A stretch of DNA of 9,461 nt from the NCBI GenBank assembly GCA_029935695.1, contig JAOZJV010000096.1, positions 1 to 9,461 on the forward strand. Reading direction: 5' to 3'. Of the stretch, positions 1 through 6,300 are shown piece after piece (the first letter of the stretch is position 1; each line of letters starts with the position of its first letter). The translations under genes were made by a program, and so were the position numbers. Below the pieces are notes generated by a model. It made no database searches. It worked only from the letters and a program-made list of their open reading frames with translations, and was not told the DNA's origin. The stretch comes from Candidatus Krumholzibacteriia bacterium. Lineage in GTDB: Bacteria; Krumholzibacteriota; Krumholzibacteriia; LZORAL124-64-63.

Positions 1-415
1 TGATCATTTCAGCATCCAGATGGCATCCTTGACCCGTGTTCACCTGCACCACTTCGGCACCGGTGGCGTTGATGCGATCGGCATCGTTCAAAGTCTGCTG
101 ATCACCTTCAATGACGCTGATGGAAAGCTCTTTTTTAAGGTCGGTGATGGTGCGTTCCAGCACAGTGGTTTTACCCGACCCTGGAGACGAAACAAGATTC
201 AGTGCCACAATACCCTTGGCCTCAAACCAACCCCGGTTGCGCTGGGCCAGCATGTTGTTCTGCATCAGAACATCCTGCTCGATGTCGATGGTGCGCCCAT
301 GGTCATGGTCGTGACTGTGACCATGATCATGGTGGTGATGATGGTCGGCCACCTCACCGGGTTTTAAAATCTTCACCGCATCGGCAGGCTGGCTGCAACC
401 ACAGGAGTCACACAT
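1..415 (-). CDS. hypB: HypB, nickel-inserting GTPase of hydrogenase maturation (C-terminus beyond the left edge)
   Basis: HypB is a cytoplasmic SIMIBI-class GTPase that, with HypA, delivers Ni(II) to the large subunit of [NiFe]-hydrogenase. The visible 138 residues carry the family signatures in order: an N-terminal MCDSCGC metal site (Cys2, Cys5, Cys7); a His/Asp-rich stretch at residues 25-39; a Walker A loop SSPGSGKTT at 76-84; IEGDQQT at 102-108; and TGQGCHLDA at 127-135, whose Cys131-His132 correspond to the metal site of the G domain. The remaining G-domain motifs lie outside the window. The ATG at 415 is chosen because it starts exactly at the MCxxCGC motif. Upstream there is only a weak purine-rich site (GAAAGAAG). 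It follows the nickel permease stop by 43 bp on the same strand, so the two are probably co-transcribed. Identity is secure; partner hydrogenase genes are not visible. Confidence 0.95.
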   Translation of the reverse strand, partial: MCDSCGCSQPADAVKILKPGEVADHHHHHDHGHSHDHDHGRTIDIEQDVLMQNNMLAQRNRGWFEAKGIVALNLVSSPGSGKTTVLERTITDLKKELSISVIEGDQQTLNDADRINATGAEVVQVNTGQGCHLDAEMI

Positions 416-458
416 GGAATCTTCTTTCGATTAGTTTGGAGAATGATCTGAATCCAGT

Positions 459-1169
459 TTACAACCCCAGGAAGCGGATGGCTACCCCGGATGAAAAAAT
501 GGCCAGACCGGCCAGCACATGGGCGTACCGTTCTATTTTTTTCAGAGGCAACAGGGCAATGCCGCGTTCGGCCAGGAAAACCATGCCCACCATGGTGGCA
601 ATAGTCACCACGGCAAAAATCACCGTCACCAGGATCAGTCCGCCCACATTGGCCCTGGCTGCTGGATACATCAGAATGGGAATCAGGGGTTCGCAGGGTC
701 CCAGGACAAAAACAACGAACAAAGCCCAGGGCGTGAGGCTCTTGTTCCTGGATTCATGCACATGGCTGTGCTCGCGGTGATGATGGTGGTGATGATCGTG
801 GGATGTGCCATCGGCATGCTGATGCGCATGGCTGTGCGGACGGTTGCGCACGGCCTGCCGAACGCCCCAGGCTGTGTAAATCAATCCAAAGGAAATCAAA
901 AGCCAGGCTGCCAGATCGCCTCGCACGCCTTCAATAATTTCCAACTTACCCACGGCCACGCCCAGACCAATGCCCACCAGACCCAGCACCACTGAGCCGG
1001 CCACATGCCCCAGACCGCAAACAGCAGCCGTCAGCAGGGTGCGGCGCAGTTTCCAGCCGCGGGCCCGGCCGATGACGATGAAAGGCAGATAATGATCGGG
1101 ACCGGTGATCGTATGCACAAAGCCGATGGAAGCAGCTGTTGCGGCAAGAATGGTCAATTCCGAAGTCAT
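459..1169 (-). CDS. NicO/UreH-like nickel (or cobalt) permease with His-rich loop
   Basis: This is a predicted inner-membrane protein of 236 residues with about six hydrophobic segments (roughly 7-30, 44-72, 87-107, 148-170, 177-200 and 215-234). Helix 1 holds HTITGPDH (His19, Asp25, His26), the His-Asp-His signature seen in UreH/HupE/NicO-type transition-metal carriers. A cytosolic or periplasmic loop at 112-138 is extremely His-rich, and GPCEPLIP at 157-164 is a second conserved polar motif in a membrane segment. The likely role is Ni(II) movement across the inner membrane. The neighbouring hypB makes nickel supply for a hydrogenase the best guess; cobalt transport or efflux cannot be excluded from sequence. 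A TTG at 1187 would add six residues, but the ATG at 1169 has a GGGAG ribosome site 7 nt upstream and leaves a cleaner N-terminus. A promoter precedes it. Confidence 0.85.
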   Translation of the reverse strand: MTSELTILAATAASIGFVHTITGPDHYLPFIVIGRARGWKLRRTLLTAAVCGLGHVAGSVVLGLVGIGLGVAVGKLEIIEGVRGDLAAWLLISFGLIYTAWGVRQAVRNRPHSHAHQHADGTSHDHHHHHHREHSHVHESRNKSLTPWALFVVFVLGPCEPLIPILMYPAARANVGGLILVTVIFAVVTIATMVGMVFLAERGIALLPLKKIERYAHVLAGLAIFSSGVAIRFLGL

Positions 1170-1176
1170 ACAGGGA

Positions 1177-1181
1177 CTCCC
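1177..1181 (-). promoter_or_regulatory. Ribosome binding site GGGAG for the nickel permease
   Basis: On the minus strand GGGAG stands 7 nt before the ATG at 1169. This favours that ATG over the in-frame TTG at 1187, which has no comparable site upstream. Confidence 0.6.
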
Positions 1182-1217
1182 GGGCAAGGGGGCTCTTGGT
1201 TGCCATATCCTGATATT

Positions 1218-1245
1218 ATTATAACAAGTTATGGCCGAGAGTCCA
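1218..1245 (-). promoter_or_regulatory. Probable sigma-70 promoter of the nickel permease-hypB unit
   Basis: On the minus strand TGGACT (1245-1240, 4 of 6 to TTGACA) is separated by 16 bp from a perfect TATAAT (1223-1218). Transcription would start near 1211, giving a leader of about 40 nt before the ATG at 1169. I see no clear operator palindrome for a nickel regulator such as NikR. Confidence 0.55.
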
Positions 1246-1261
1246 TTGAAATATGATGCTC

Positions 1262-1295
1262 AAAAGGCCCGGCTCCGGAATACCGGAACCGAGCC
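1262..1295 (-). terminator. Strong intrinsic terminator of the 440-residue lipoprotein gene
   Basis: Read on the minus strand, a 13-bp stem (arms 1295-1283 and 1278-1266, two G-U wobbles, otherwise G-C rich) closes a TATT loop and is followed directly by TTTT (1265-1262). It begins 35 nt after the stop codon at 1330. A second, smaller hairpin (CCCAGG with CCTGGG, 1299-1320) lies between stop and terminator. Confidence 0.85.
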
Positions 1296-1329
1296 TGCCC
1301 CAGGCCCCCAGAGCCCTGGGACTTATGCA

Positions 1330-2652
1330 CTATTCTCCGTCAAAACAACGCTCGAAAGCGCGGTAGCTCAGGGGTCCAACCGAGCCAACCTGGAGAATTT
1401 CAAAGAACAGTTCCGGCTCGCCCTGTTGCAGGGCCAACCTCCGGTCCACGCTCTTGACCTTCCGACCATTGCTGTTGTGCATACCATTTTGTTTACCCGA
1501 AACCTGGGCGTCAAAAGGGTCGCCAATGGGTTGGCCAGTCTGCATGTCGATGGGCACCGCATTGAGCACTCCATCGTAAGTGGTTTTGTACTTGTAACGT
1601 CCCTGAGTCGTCACTTTCACTTCGGTGGTGAAGGTGATGGGGCCATTGACATACAACCAGTCATAAGGGCCGGAACTGCAAACAGGCCGGGGGATGTATT
1701 GGTCGTAGTCGATGATGATAGAATTGGTCACGAAGTCCGCATCCACAGGCACGGCTCCGCCGAGCACAAGAAGAGTTCCTTCGCCGTCGCTGGGCAGAAG
1801 ATGGCTGCCACCCGGAGGCAAAGGCACCACAGGATAACCCAGAACCGTCAACAGCATCTGTCCCATGGGATCTTCAACGAGCGAGTTGTAGATGTAGTCG
1901 GGGATGCTCCGGAAGGAAGGAGCCGCATTGATGGGCCCAGTGGTTTCAGGGGCCGCAGCCAGCAATCCTGACCGGGCCAGATCAAATTTAACCACCATTT
2001 CGGCCAGTTCCCAACTCAACACCTGATGCTCGCTGGTGCCGGGAATCATCATCTCAAAGTGAGCACCACCCAGAGTCCAGGTGCCACCTTCGCCATCACT
2101 CAAATCGGTGGCGAATAAACGCAGGTGCACGCGCAGACCCGCATATTCACCCAGGGTCATTTGAATGACGCATCCTTCCCAGCCGCTTTCGGTGAAATAG
2201 GTGGTTTGAACATCGCCACCGAGGGCGTCGGTCCAGGGAAGGTTGAACGGTTCGATGTCCGGGAAATAAGGTGAACGATCACCATCGAGGGACATCAGCG
2301 CTGCCCTGATCTGCACCGGATCGACCTGGCCCTTGAAGACGAGGTTGATGGGATCCATGGGAGAGTCGGTCAGCGATGTGCTGGTGTAGGGCCAGAAAGA
2401 AAGATCTTCCACGCTGGCGATTTCCCCGGGAATCACACTGCCATCCTGACGGATGATAGTCATGCCCTTATCCGCGGCTTCCATGAACTCTTGTTCAATT
2501 TGCTCTTCAAGAGAGCCCGGCTTTCCTTCGGGCGCAGCCGGCGAGGCGTTGGGGGAGACGGGATCATCTTCGCTGCAGCCGGTCAGGCCGATGGCGAAGA
2601 GGAGCACGAAACAAAGTCCGATGCTCGAGAGAGTTTTTCGGTTGGTTTTCAT
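1330..2652 (-). CDS. Secreted lipoprotein of unknown function, 440 aa
   Basis: The N-terminus is a lipoprotein signal: MKTNRK, a hydrophobic stretch at 8-23, then lipobox LTGC with the lipidated Cys26. Ser27 at +2 does not signal inner-membrane retention, so an outer-membrane anchor is likely in a diderm. A low-complexity Asp/Pro/Ala/Ser linker (27-50) leads into a globular region rich in beta-strand-like segments. Residues about 100-225 (INLVFKGQV, a later RVHLRLF and AHFEMMIPG) vaguely resemble the LssY C-terminal type of domain; I hold this weakly. There are three further Cys residues (161, 325, 436). The start is the ATG with GGAGG 5 nt upstream (2658-2662), preferred over a TTG at 2664. 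The gene stands alone: 229 bp separate it from the upstream asparaginase-like gene and a strong terminator follows. Function unrecognised. Confidence 0.85.
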   Translation of the reverse strand: MKTNRKTLSSIGLCFVLLFAIGLTGCSEDDPVSPNASPAAPEGKPGSLEEQIEQEFMEAADKGMTIIRQDGSVIPGEIASVEDLSFWPYTSTSLTDSPMDPINLVFKGQVDPVQIRAALMSLDGDRSPYFPDIEPFNLPWTDALGGDVQTTYFTESGWEGCVIQMTLGEYAGLRVHLRLFATDLSDGEGGTWTLGGAHFEMMIPGTSEHQVLSWELAEMVVKFDLARSGLLAAAPETTGPINAAPSFRSIPDYIYNSLVEDPMGQMLLTVLGYPVVPLPPGGSHLLPSDGEGTLLVLGGAVPVDADFVTNSIIIDYDQYIPRPVCSSGPYDWLYVNGPITFTTEVKVTTQGRYKYKTTYDGVLNAVPIDMQTGQPIGDPFDAQVSGKQNGMHNSNGRKVKSVDRRLALQQGEPELFFEILQVGSVGPLSYRAFERCFDGE

Positions 2653-2803
2653 AACTTCCTCCAATGTTAAACAAACTGGGACCCACGCAGCACTCAGTAC
2701 CAGATCTGTTCCAAATGAGTGACATTTGTTAAGTTGTTTAAAATATGGAAGTTATGTAGTTTTCTTTTTTGTGGCTGCAAAAAATCGTGCTTTGTCGGTG
2801 ACA

Positions 2804-2829
2804 GCTCTGTGTGGGTTTTAAGACAGAGC
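2804..2829 (-). terminator. Possible weak terminator hairpin after the asparaginase-like gene
   Basis: A perfect 7-bp inverted repeat (GCTCTGT with ACAGAGC, 12-nt loop) lies about 50 nt after the stop at 2882. There is no immediate U-tract; the nearest T6 run on the minus strand is some 20 nt further on, near 2779-2784. It may be a weak terminator or an mRNA 3' stabiliser. The rest of 2653-2803 is AT-rich and must hold the promoter of the lipoprotein gene, but I cannot place -35 and -10 boxes with confidence. Confidence 0.3.
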
Positions 2830-2881
2830 AACCAGTACAATCACAAAATTATGTTCAGATGACAGGCGGCTGTTGGAGGGG

Positions 2882-3376
2882 TTAACTCAGCTCTTCAAAA
2901 ATTCCGGCGTCCCGGTTCTTTCGCACATTGTCCCAGGTGAAAAACCGCCCGTTCATGGCGATATAAACTCCGTTGGGCAGGCTCTGGGCAAAAGCCAGGG
3001 CGCTGCCCAGATTGAACAACCCGTCGCTGCTGCCAAAGGCATAGGGAATCATGGCGCCGGTCAGGACGATGGTCTTGTCGGTGATGTTCTCGCCCAGCAG
3101 CCTGGCCGTCACTTCCATGGTGTCGGTGCCGTGGGTGATGACGATGAGCTCACGGGGGCATTTGCGGCATTGCCCAAGGATGACCTGCCGATCTTCCTCG
3201 TCCATCTCCAGACTGTCCAGCATCATCAGGGTGCGCACTTCCACGTCCACCAGATTCCGGCCCAGGTCCAGCATGTCCCGCAGATGGGTGTCCTTAAAAA
3301 AGAGGGTGCCCTTGCGCTCGTTGTATTCCTTGTCGAAGGTGCCGCCGGTGATCAGAAGGCGGATGGGCTGGCTCAT
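2882..3376 (-). CDS. Short single-domain asparaginase/glutaminase-like protein (N-terminal domain only)
   Basis: This 164-residue protein has the N-terminal domain of the bacterial type I/II asparaginase family, whose members usually run to about 330-350 residues and hydrolyse L-asparagine to aspartate and ammonia. Visible family motifs are TGGTF at 10-14 (nucleophile-type Thr13), Ser55 in DSLEM, THGTDTME at 81-88 (Thr84, Asp85) and DKTIVLTGAM at 100-109 with Lys101 matching the catalytic Lys. All key N-domain residues are therefore kept, but the C-terminal domain that helps close the active site of the neighbouring subunit is absent. There is no signal peptide, so it is predicted cytoplasmic. 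The ATG has AGGAG 7 nt upstream. It follows the HAD gene by 37 bp, probably as the second gene of an operon. The substrate could be asparagine or another amide; single-domain homologues of this length are known but poorly characterised. Confidence 0.85.
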   Translation of the reverse strand: MSQPIRLLITGGTFDKEYNERKGTLFFKDTHLRDMLDLGRNLVDVEVRTLMMLDSLEMDEEDRQVILGQCRKCPRELIVITHGTDTMEVTARLLGENITDKTIVLTGAMIPYAFGSSDGLFNLGSALAFAQSLPNGVYIAMNGRFFTWDNVRKNRDAGIFEELS

Positions 3377-3413
3377 GATAATCTCCTGTGGGGGTGGACT
3401 GCTGGCTTCGTCG

Positions 3414-4103
3414 TTAAATAACGATCAACAAACGCTCCCCGTCCAGCAAAGGATGCTGGTATTTCAGCATTTGAAATGAGAACCCCGTGTGGCAGTTCCA
3501 GGCGCTGAGAACATGGCCTCCCTGCAACTCGCCCATCAACTCCGGAGCTGGATCGGCATTTTTGGTCAGACTATGGAAAGCTTCAGGAAAGCTGTCACCA
3601 TTTTTTTTAAGGACGCTGATGAGGAAGCTGACCATGCCGGCGTTGATGATTTCACTATTCTGGTTGATCAGGATAGTGACCACTTCGTCGGTATCGGCGG
3701 GCAAATCGGCCCTGAGACGGTCGCCAATAGCCAGACTGCATTGGGGTTTGCCATTGATTGACCGCAGAATGCGTCCATATGGTTTGCCCAATGGCGTGTA
3801 GAGACCACCAAAAACATCTTCAAAATTTGAAAGTAACCCAAACCCCGACAGAAGATTACGTGCACTCCGGGTTTCATCGCCGGTGGTCACGACCAACCGG
3901 AAATCTTTTCCCATCTCCGGCAAGAATTCCTCACCTCCGGGCAAAGCGGCTGCTCGGCCGGTGACCGGGTCAAAGGGGATCAAAGTTCCTGCCATGTCCC
4001 AAAGCAGGACACCGGAGCCACTGCAGGGGGAAATGTAACGTTCTTCGGTTTCTGGCATGATGCTGGCTTTCATGGATCTTCGGGCCTGCCCAAAGCAGAT
4101 CAT
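3414..4103 (-). CDS. HAD-superfamily hydrolase-like protein with an Asp-x-Ala motif I
   Basis: The HAD (haloacid dehalogenase-like) fold motifs are visible in order, numbered from the ATG at 4103: motif I LLWDMAGTL at 33-41 (nucleophile Asp36); motif II VVTTGDE at 71-77 (Thr73/74); motif III GKPYGRIL at 106-113 (Lys107); motif IV AIGDRLRADLPAD at 125-137 (Asp128, Asp133). The second motif I Asp, the general acid/base of phosphatases, is Ala38; phosphonoacetaldehyde hydrolases also have Ala there, so the chemistry may not be simple phosphate ester hydrolysis. Residues about 145-229 match nothing I recognise. The start is uncertain: ATGs at 4103, 4073 and 4058 are all in frame and none has a good ribosome site; 4073 or 4058 would place motif I closer to the N-terminus, as is usual. 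Predicted cytoplasmic; probable first gene of an operon with the asparaginase-like gene. Confidence 0.75.
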   Translation of the reverse strand: MICFGQARRSMKASIMPETEERYISPCSGSGVLLWDMAGTLIPFDPVTGRAAALPGGEEFLPEMGKDFRLVVTTGDETRSARNLLSGFGLLSNFEDVFGGLYTPLGKPYGRILRSINGKPQCSLAIGDRLRADLPADTDEVVTILINQNSEIINAGMVSFLISVLKKNGDSFPEAFHSLTKNADPAPELMGELQGGHVLSAWNCHTGFSFQMLKYQHPLLDGERLLIVI

Positions 4104-4132
4104 GCTTGCGCCCGGAGATGAATCAGAGTTTG

Positions 4133-4201
4133 ATATTAGTAGATTAACGGGTTCAAGATATCCCTCCAGGGGATGGACCCCAAATCAGGTGGAATTATAC
4201 C
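4133..4201. promoter_or_regulatory. Divergent promoter region between the HAD-like and barrel genes
   Basis: The 134 bp between two divergently read genes must hold both promoters. For the plus strand, TGGACC (4174-4179) and TATACC (4196-4201) are 16 bp apart, each 4 of 6 to consensus. For the minus strand, a TAATAT box (4138-4133) lies about 30 nt before the ATG at 4103 but has a poor -35. A small inverted repeat CCCAA-TTT-TTGGG (4200-4212) sits at the expected start of the plus-strand leader. Confidence 0.35.
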
Positions 4202-4237
4202 CAATTTTTGGGAATACACCAACAAAGGGAGTGAAAA

Positions 4238-5203
4238 ATGAAGAACATTCTCGTCGGATCGTCAACAAAGCGAGGGATGTTGGCTGCCGGCCTGCTATCT
4301 CTGGCGGTGGTGATTTTTTTCGGACAACCGGTTTTAGCCGATGAATTTGAAGAGCTGCTGGAGCAGGTGGGGGAAGACTACGCCACAAGTTACTCCTCTC
4401 CATTTCTGTATGCCTTCGGTCCCAACCAGAACAGTGGCATGTATCAAACAGCCAGCATTCCCTGGAAGGGATTAACATTTGGTGTAGGCGTGAAAGTGAT
4501 GGCCACCCATCTGAATGATGAAGACAAAACTTTTTCCAAGAATATCGAGGATGTAAACCTGGGCGATTATGATCCGACATTCGAAGGCCAGACCGGCGAT
4601 GTCATCATGAGTGGCCCCACTGTCTTTGGTGACACCGGCACCGTTGGTACGGTCAAGGGTTACCTGCATGGAATGGAAGTTTTCAGCCTGGACGCTATTC
4701 CTGGTTTGGTCGAAACCAGCTATGTTCCGATGTTTGCTCCCGAGGCTTATGTCGGCGGTATCCTGGGCCTGAAAGCCACGGTGCGCTATTTCCCTGAAAT
4801 GGACATGAGTGATTACGGTAAGACCAAATATTTTGGTTATGGGCTGCAGTGGAGCCCCAATGGTTTGATGGAAACGTTCCCCGTGGATTTGATGATCGGG
4901 TTCTTCGATCAGGAAATGAACGTGGGATCATTTTTGGAAACTGATGCCTCCACTATGTTTCTGGCCGCGAGCTATGATTTCAGCATGCTGACTGTTTATG
5001 GCGGTTATGCCAAGGACGAGTCGGACATGGCTGTTACTTATGAGTATGTCGACGAGGGCATCGACGTCAGTTTTGATGTGGAAGGCCGTCAGGAAAATCA
5101 CTTCACCATTGGTGTCGCCTTGAAATTCCTTCTGGGTTTGAGCCTGGAAATGAATGCCGGCGATATGACAACTTACAGTGGCGGCCTGATGTTTGGTTTT
5201 TAA
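4238..5203 (+). CDS. Outer-membrane beta-barrel-like protein (possibly DUF6588 family)
   Basis: The 321-residue precursor has a Sec signal peptide: charged start (KR at 11-12), hydrophobic 14-29, cleavage probably after VLA at 32-34. The mature part is made of short alternating, glycine- and aromatic-rich segments typical of an outer-membrane barrel (for example FGVGVKVMAT at 81-90, YFGYGLQW at 198-205, FTIGVALKFLL at 289-299) and it ends in Phe, as many barrel proteins do. The segment after the signal (FEELLEQVGEDYA, then FGPNQNSGMYQTASIP) followed by a V-K-V-M-A-T strand and DEDKTF resembles what I recall of DUF6588 proteins; this assignment is a recollection, not a search. The ATG has AAAGGGAG 6 nt upstream. 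The partner lipoprotein gene follows after 27 bp. Substrate and function are unknown. Confidence 0.8.
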   Translation: MKNILVGSSTKRGMLAAGLLSLAVVIFFGQPVLADEFEELLEQVGEDYATSYSSPFLYAFGPNQNSGMYQTASIPWKGLTFGVGVKVMATHLNDEDKTFSKNIEDVNLGDYDPTFEGQTGDVIMSGPTVFGDTGTVGTVKGYLHGMEVFSLDAIPGLVETSYVPMFAPEAYVGGILGLKATVRYFPEMDMSDYGKTKYFGYGLQWSPNGLMETFPVDLMIGFFDQEMNVGSFLETDASTMFLAASYDFSMLTVYGGYAKDESDMAVTYEYVDEGIDVSFDVEGRQENHFTIGVALKFLLGLSLEMNAGDMTTYSGGLMFGF

Positions 5204-5217
5204 CCAACAGGCTTGCG

Positions 5218-5223
5218 AAAGGA
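5218..5223 (+). promoter_or_regulatory. Ribosome binding site AAAGGA for the 226-residue lipoprotein
   Basis: AAAGGA lies 7 nt before the ATG at 5231 and supports that start over the in-frame TTG at 5213, which would add six residues ahead of the lipoprotein signal. Confidence 0.55.
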
Positions 5224-5230
5224 AAACCTC

Positions 5231-5911
5231 ATGACGAACAAAAAAATCTATTTGCTGGCCTGCCTCGCTCTCTTACTGGGAGCAGGACTATGGCTGACTG
5301 GTTGCGAAAGCGACACTGTGGCTCCTCACGATGAGACACCCGAGCTGAGTTCTGAAGACGTGGCCTACCAGGCAGCAGCCATGGCCGCGGCCGCCGGACA
5401 GTTTCTGCCTCAACTGGTGGAGTACGATGGCTCGGATAAAAACGACTATTCCTATACCTTCCCCGCAGAAAGCGATATCACCGGAACGGTTCAGTTTGAT
5501 TTCCGAACCGGTGGTGCCGATGGAACTCCTGCTACGTATGATACGGCCGACTGGGGCCGTCTTTACACCGAGCCGGGTGAGAATATTTCCTTTGCTCTGG
5601 GCCTTGGCGGCAGTATTGAATTGAAGTTCAGCATTGTGGCCGATATCACCCGCGATCCCGACACAGCAACCCTGCTTGTAGGCAGTGGAGGAACATTCAC
5701 CAGTGGCGATTACACTGCTGTGTTCTCTTTTGCTGATCTGGTGGTTGTCAGAGATGGTGATTATCCGGCAGCTGGTTCCATGACCTTTGAAAGCGGAAAC
5801 TACAGCGTCACGGTGACCTTCGACGGTAGCAACATCGCTGTGGCCGCTCTCAATGACGTCGCCACCTGGACCGTCAATCTGGATGACGCAACTGTCACAC
5901 TCATTGATTAG
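5231..5911 (+). CDS. Small secreted lipoprotein of unknown function, 226 aa
   Basis: A lipoprotein signal is clear: MTNKK, hydrophobic 6-21, lipobox LTGC with Cys25, then Glu26 at +2, which does not suggest inner-membrane retention. After an acidic linker comes an Ala-rich, probably helical stretch (about 45-58, YQAAAMAAAAGQF). From residue 75 to the end, many short beta-strand-like runs (TGTVQFDF, ATWTVNLDDATVTLI) suggest a beta-sandwich or beta-helix-like domain. There are no Cys residues beyond the lipobox in the mature protein and no catalytic motif I recognise. It follows the barrel gene by 27 bp on the same strand and is followed by a terminator, so the two form a two-gene unit; an envelope complex of barrel plus lipoprotein is an inference from this arrangement. 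Confidence 0.85.
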   Translation: MTNKKIYLLACLALLLGAGLWLTGCESDTVAPHDETPELSSEDVAYQAAAMAAAAGQFLPQLVEYDGSDKNDYSYTFPAESDITGTVQFDFRTGGADGTPATYDTADWGRLYTEPGENISFALGLGGSIELKFSIVADITRDPDTATLLVGSGGTFTSGDYTAVFSFADLVVVRDGDYPAAGSMTFESGNYSVTVTFDGSNIAVAALNDVATWTVNLDDATVTLID

Positions 5912-5936
5912 CGGGTTTTTGAGAGACCGAAAAAAT

Positions 5937-5969
5937 AAGGCGGAGTCCTCAGGGGGCTCCGCCTTTCTC
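5937..5969 (+). terminator. Intrinsic terminator, likely bidirectional
   Basis: AAGGCGGAG (5937-5945) pairs with CTCCGCCTT (5957-5965), extended inward by TCC/GGG to a 12-bp stem with a 5-nt loop. On the plus strand it follows the lipoprotein stop at 5911 by about 25 nt and ends in TTTCT. On the minus strand the same stem is followed by TATTTTTT (5936-5929), a better U-tract, so it could also stop read-through from the peptidase genes at 6301-9461. Confidence 0.8.
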
Positions 5970-6300
5970 CGCTACGATCCGAACTTTTCACGACCCGGCT
6001 CCTTCCTTCCCGGACCGGACCCGGCCTTACAGCCGTGAGTCGCAGATCCAGTCTGGTGCCTGCGCCCGACACGACTTTGCGCTGCCTTATTATCGAGACA
6101 GACCGTCGAGATCCGGGACAGTTTTCCAGTTCGGTGGTTCTCCGCTGCCGCTCCGTCTTGCAAAAAGCTGTAATCCACCCTGGCCCGCTCGTGCCAAAGT
6201 AGAAATTGAACTCACCTTGTCTGCATTATTAAACAGACAAAGAAAGAACTCAAGGAGAGATTTTTTGGGTGTGGGTGCGGGTGTGTGATTTGTGAGGCTC
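5970..6300. other. Gene-free convergent intergenic region
   Basis: I find no convincing gene here on either strand. Short open frames lack ribosome sites and have no recognisable composition. What it does hold: an 8-bp direct repeat GACCCGGC (5992-5999 and 6018-6025) in a C-rich patch, an inverted repeat at 6217-6240, and a strand-asymmetric G/T-rich tract at 6265-6288. It separates two convergent transcription units. A small RNA cannot be excluded. Confidence 0.5.
6217..6240. repeat. 7-bp inverted repeat TTGTCTG / CAGACAA
   Basis: The arms 6217-6223 and 6234-6240 are perfect, with a 10-nt AT-rich loop (CATTATTAAA). It lies about 60 nt beyond the peptidase stop at 6301 on the minus strand. 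No U-tract follows on either strand, so it is not a typical intrinsic terminator; it could stabilise an mRNA 3' end or be a protein site. Confidence 0.35.

Noticed and set aside
774..835. Repetitive CAT/CAC-rich stretch that could be taken for a simple DNA repeat (also near 300-345).
   Set aside because: It is in frame and encodes the His-rich loops of the permease and HypB; the coding function explains it.
1231..1971. Open frame of 246 codons on the plus strand, opposite the 440-residue lipoprotein.
   Set aside because: It begins inside the permease promoter region, runs across the minus-strand terminator and is antisense to a gene with a clear lipobox and ribosome site.
2687..2702. Possible sigma-54 promoter upstream of the 440-residue lipoprotein (TGGTACTGAGTGCTGC on the minus strand).
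   Set aside because: The GG and GC elements are separated by 11 rather than the required 10 bases, so the element does not match.
2882..3376. Asparaginase-like gene as a truncated pseudogene.
   Set aside because: It has its own strong ribosome site and stop, all catalytic residues, and no remnant of a second domain in the 229 bp downstream.
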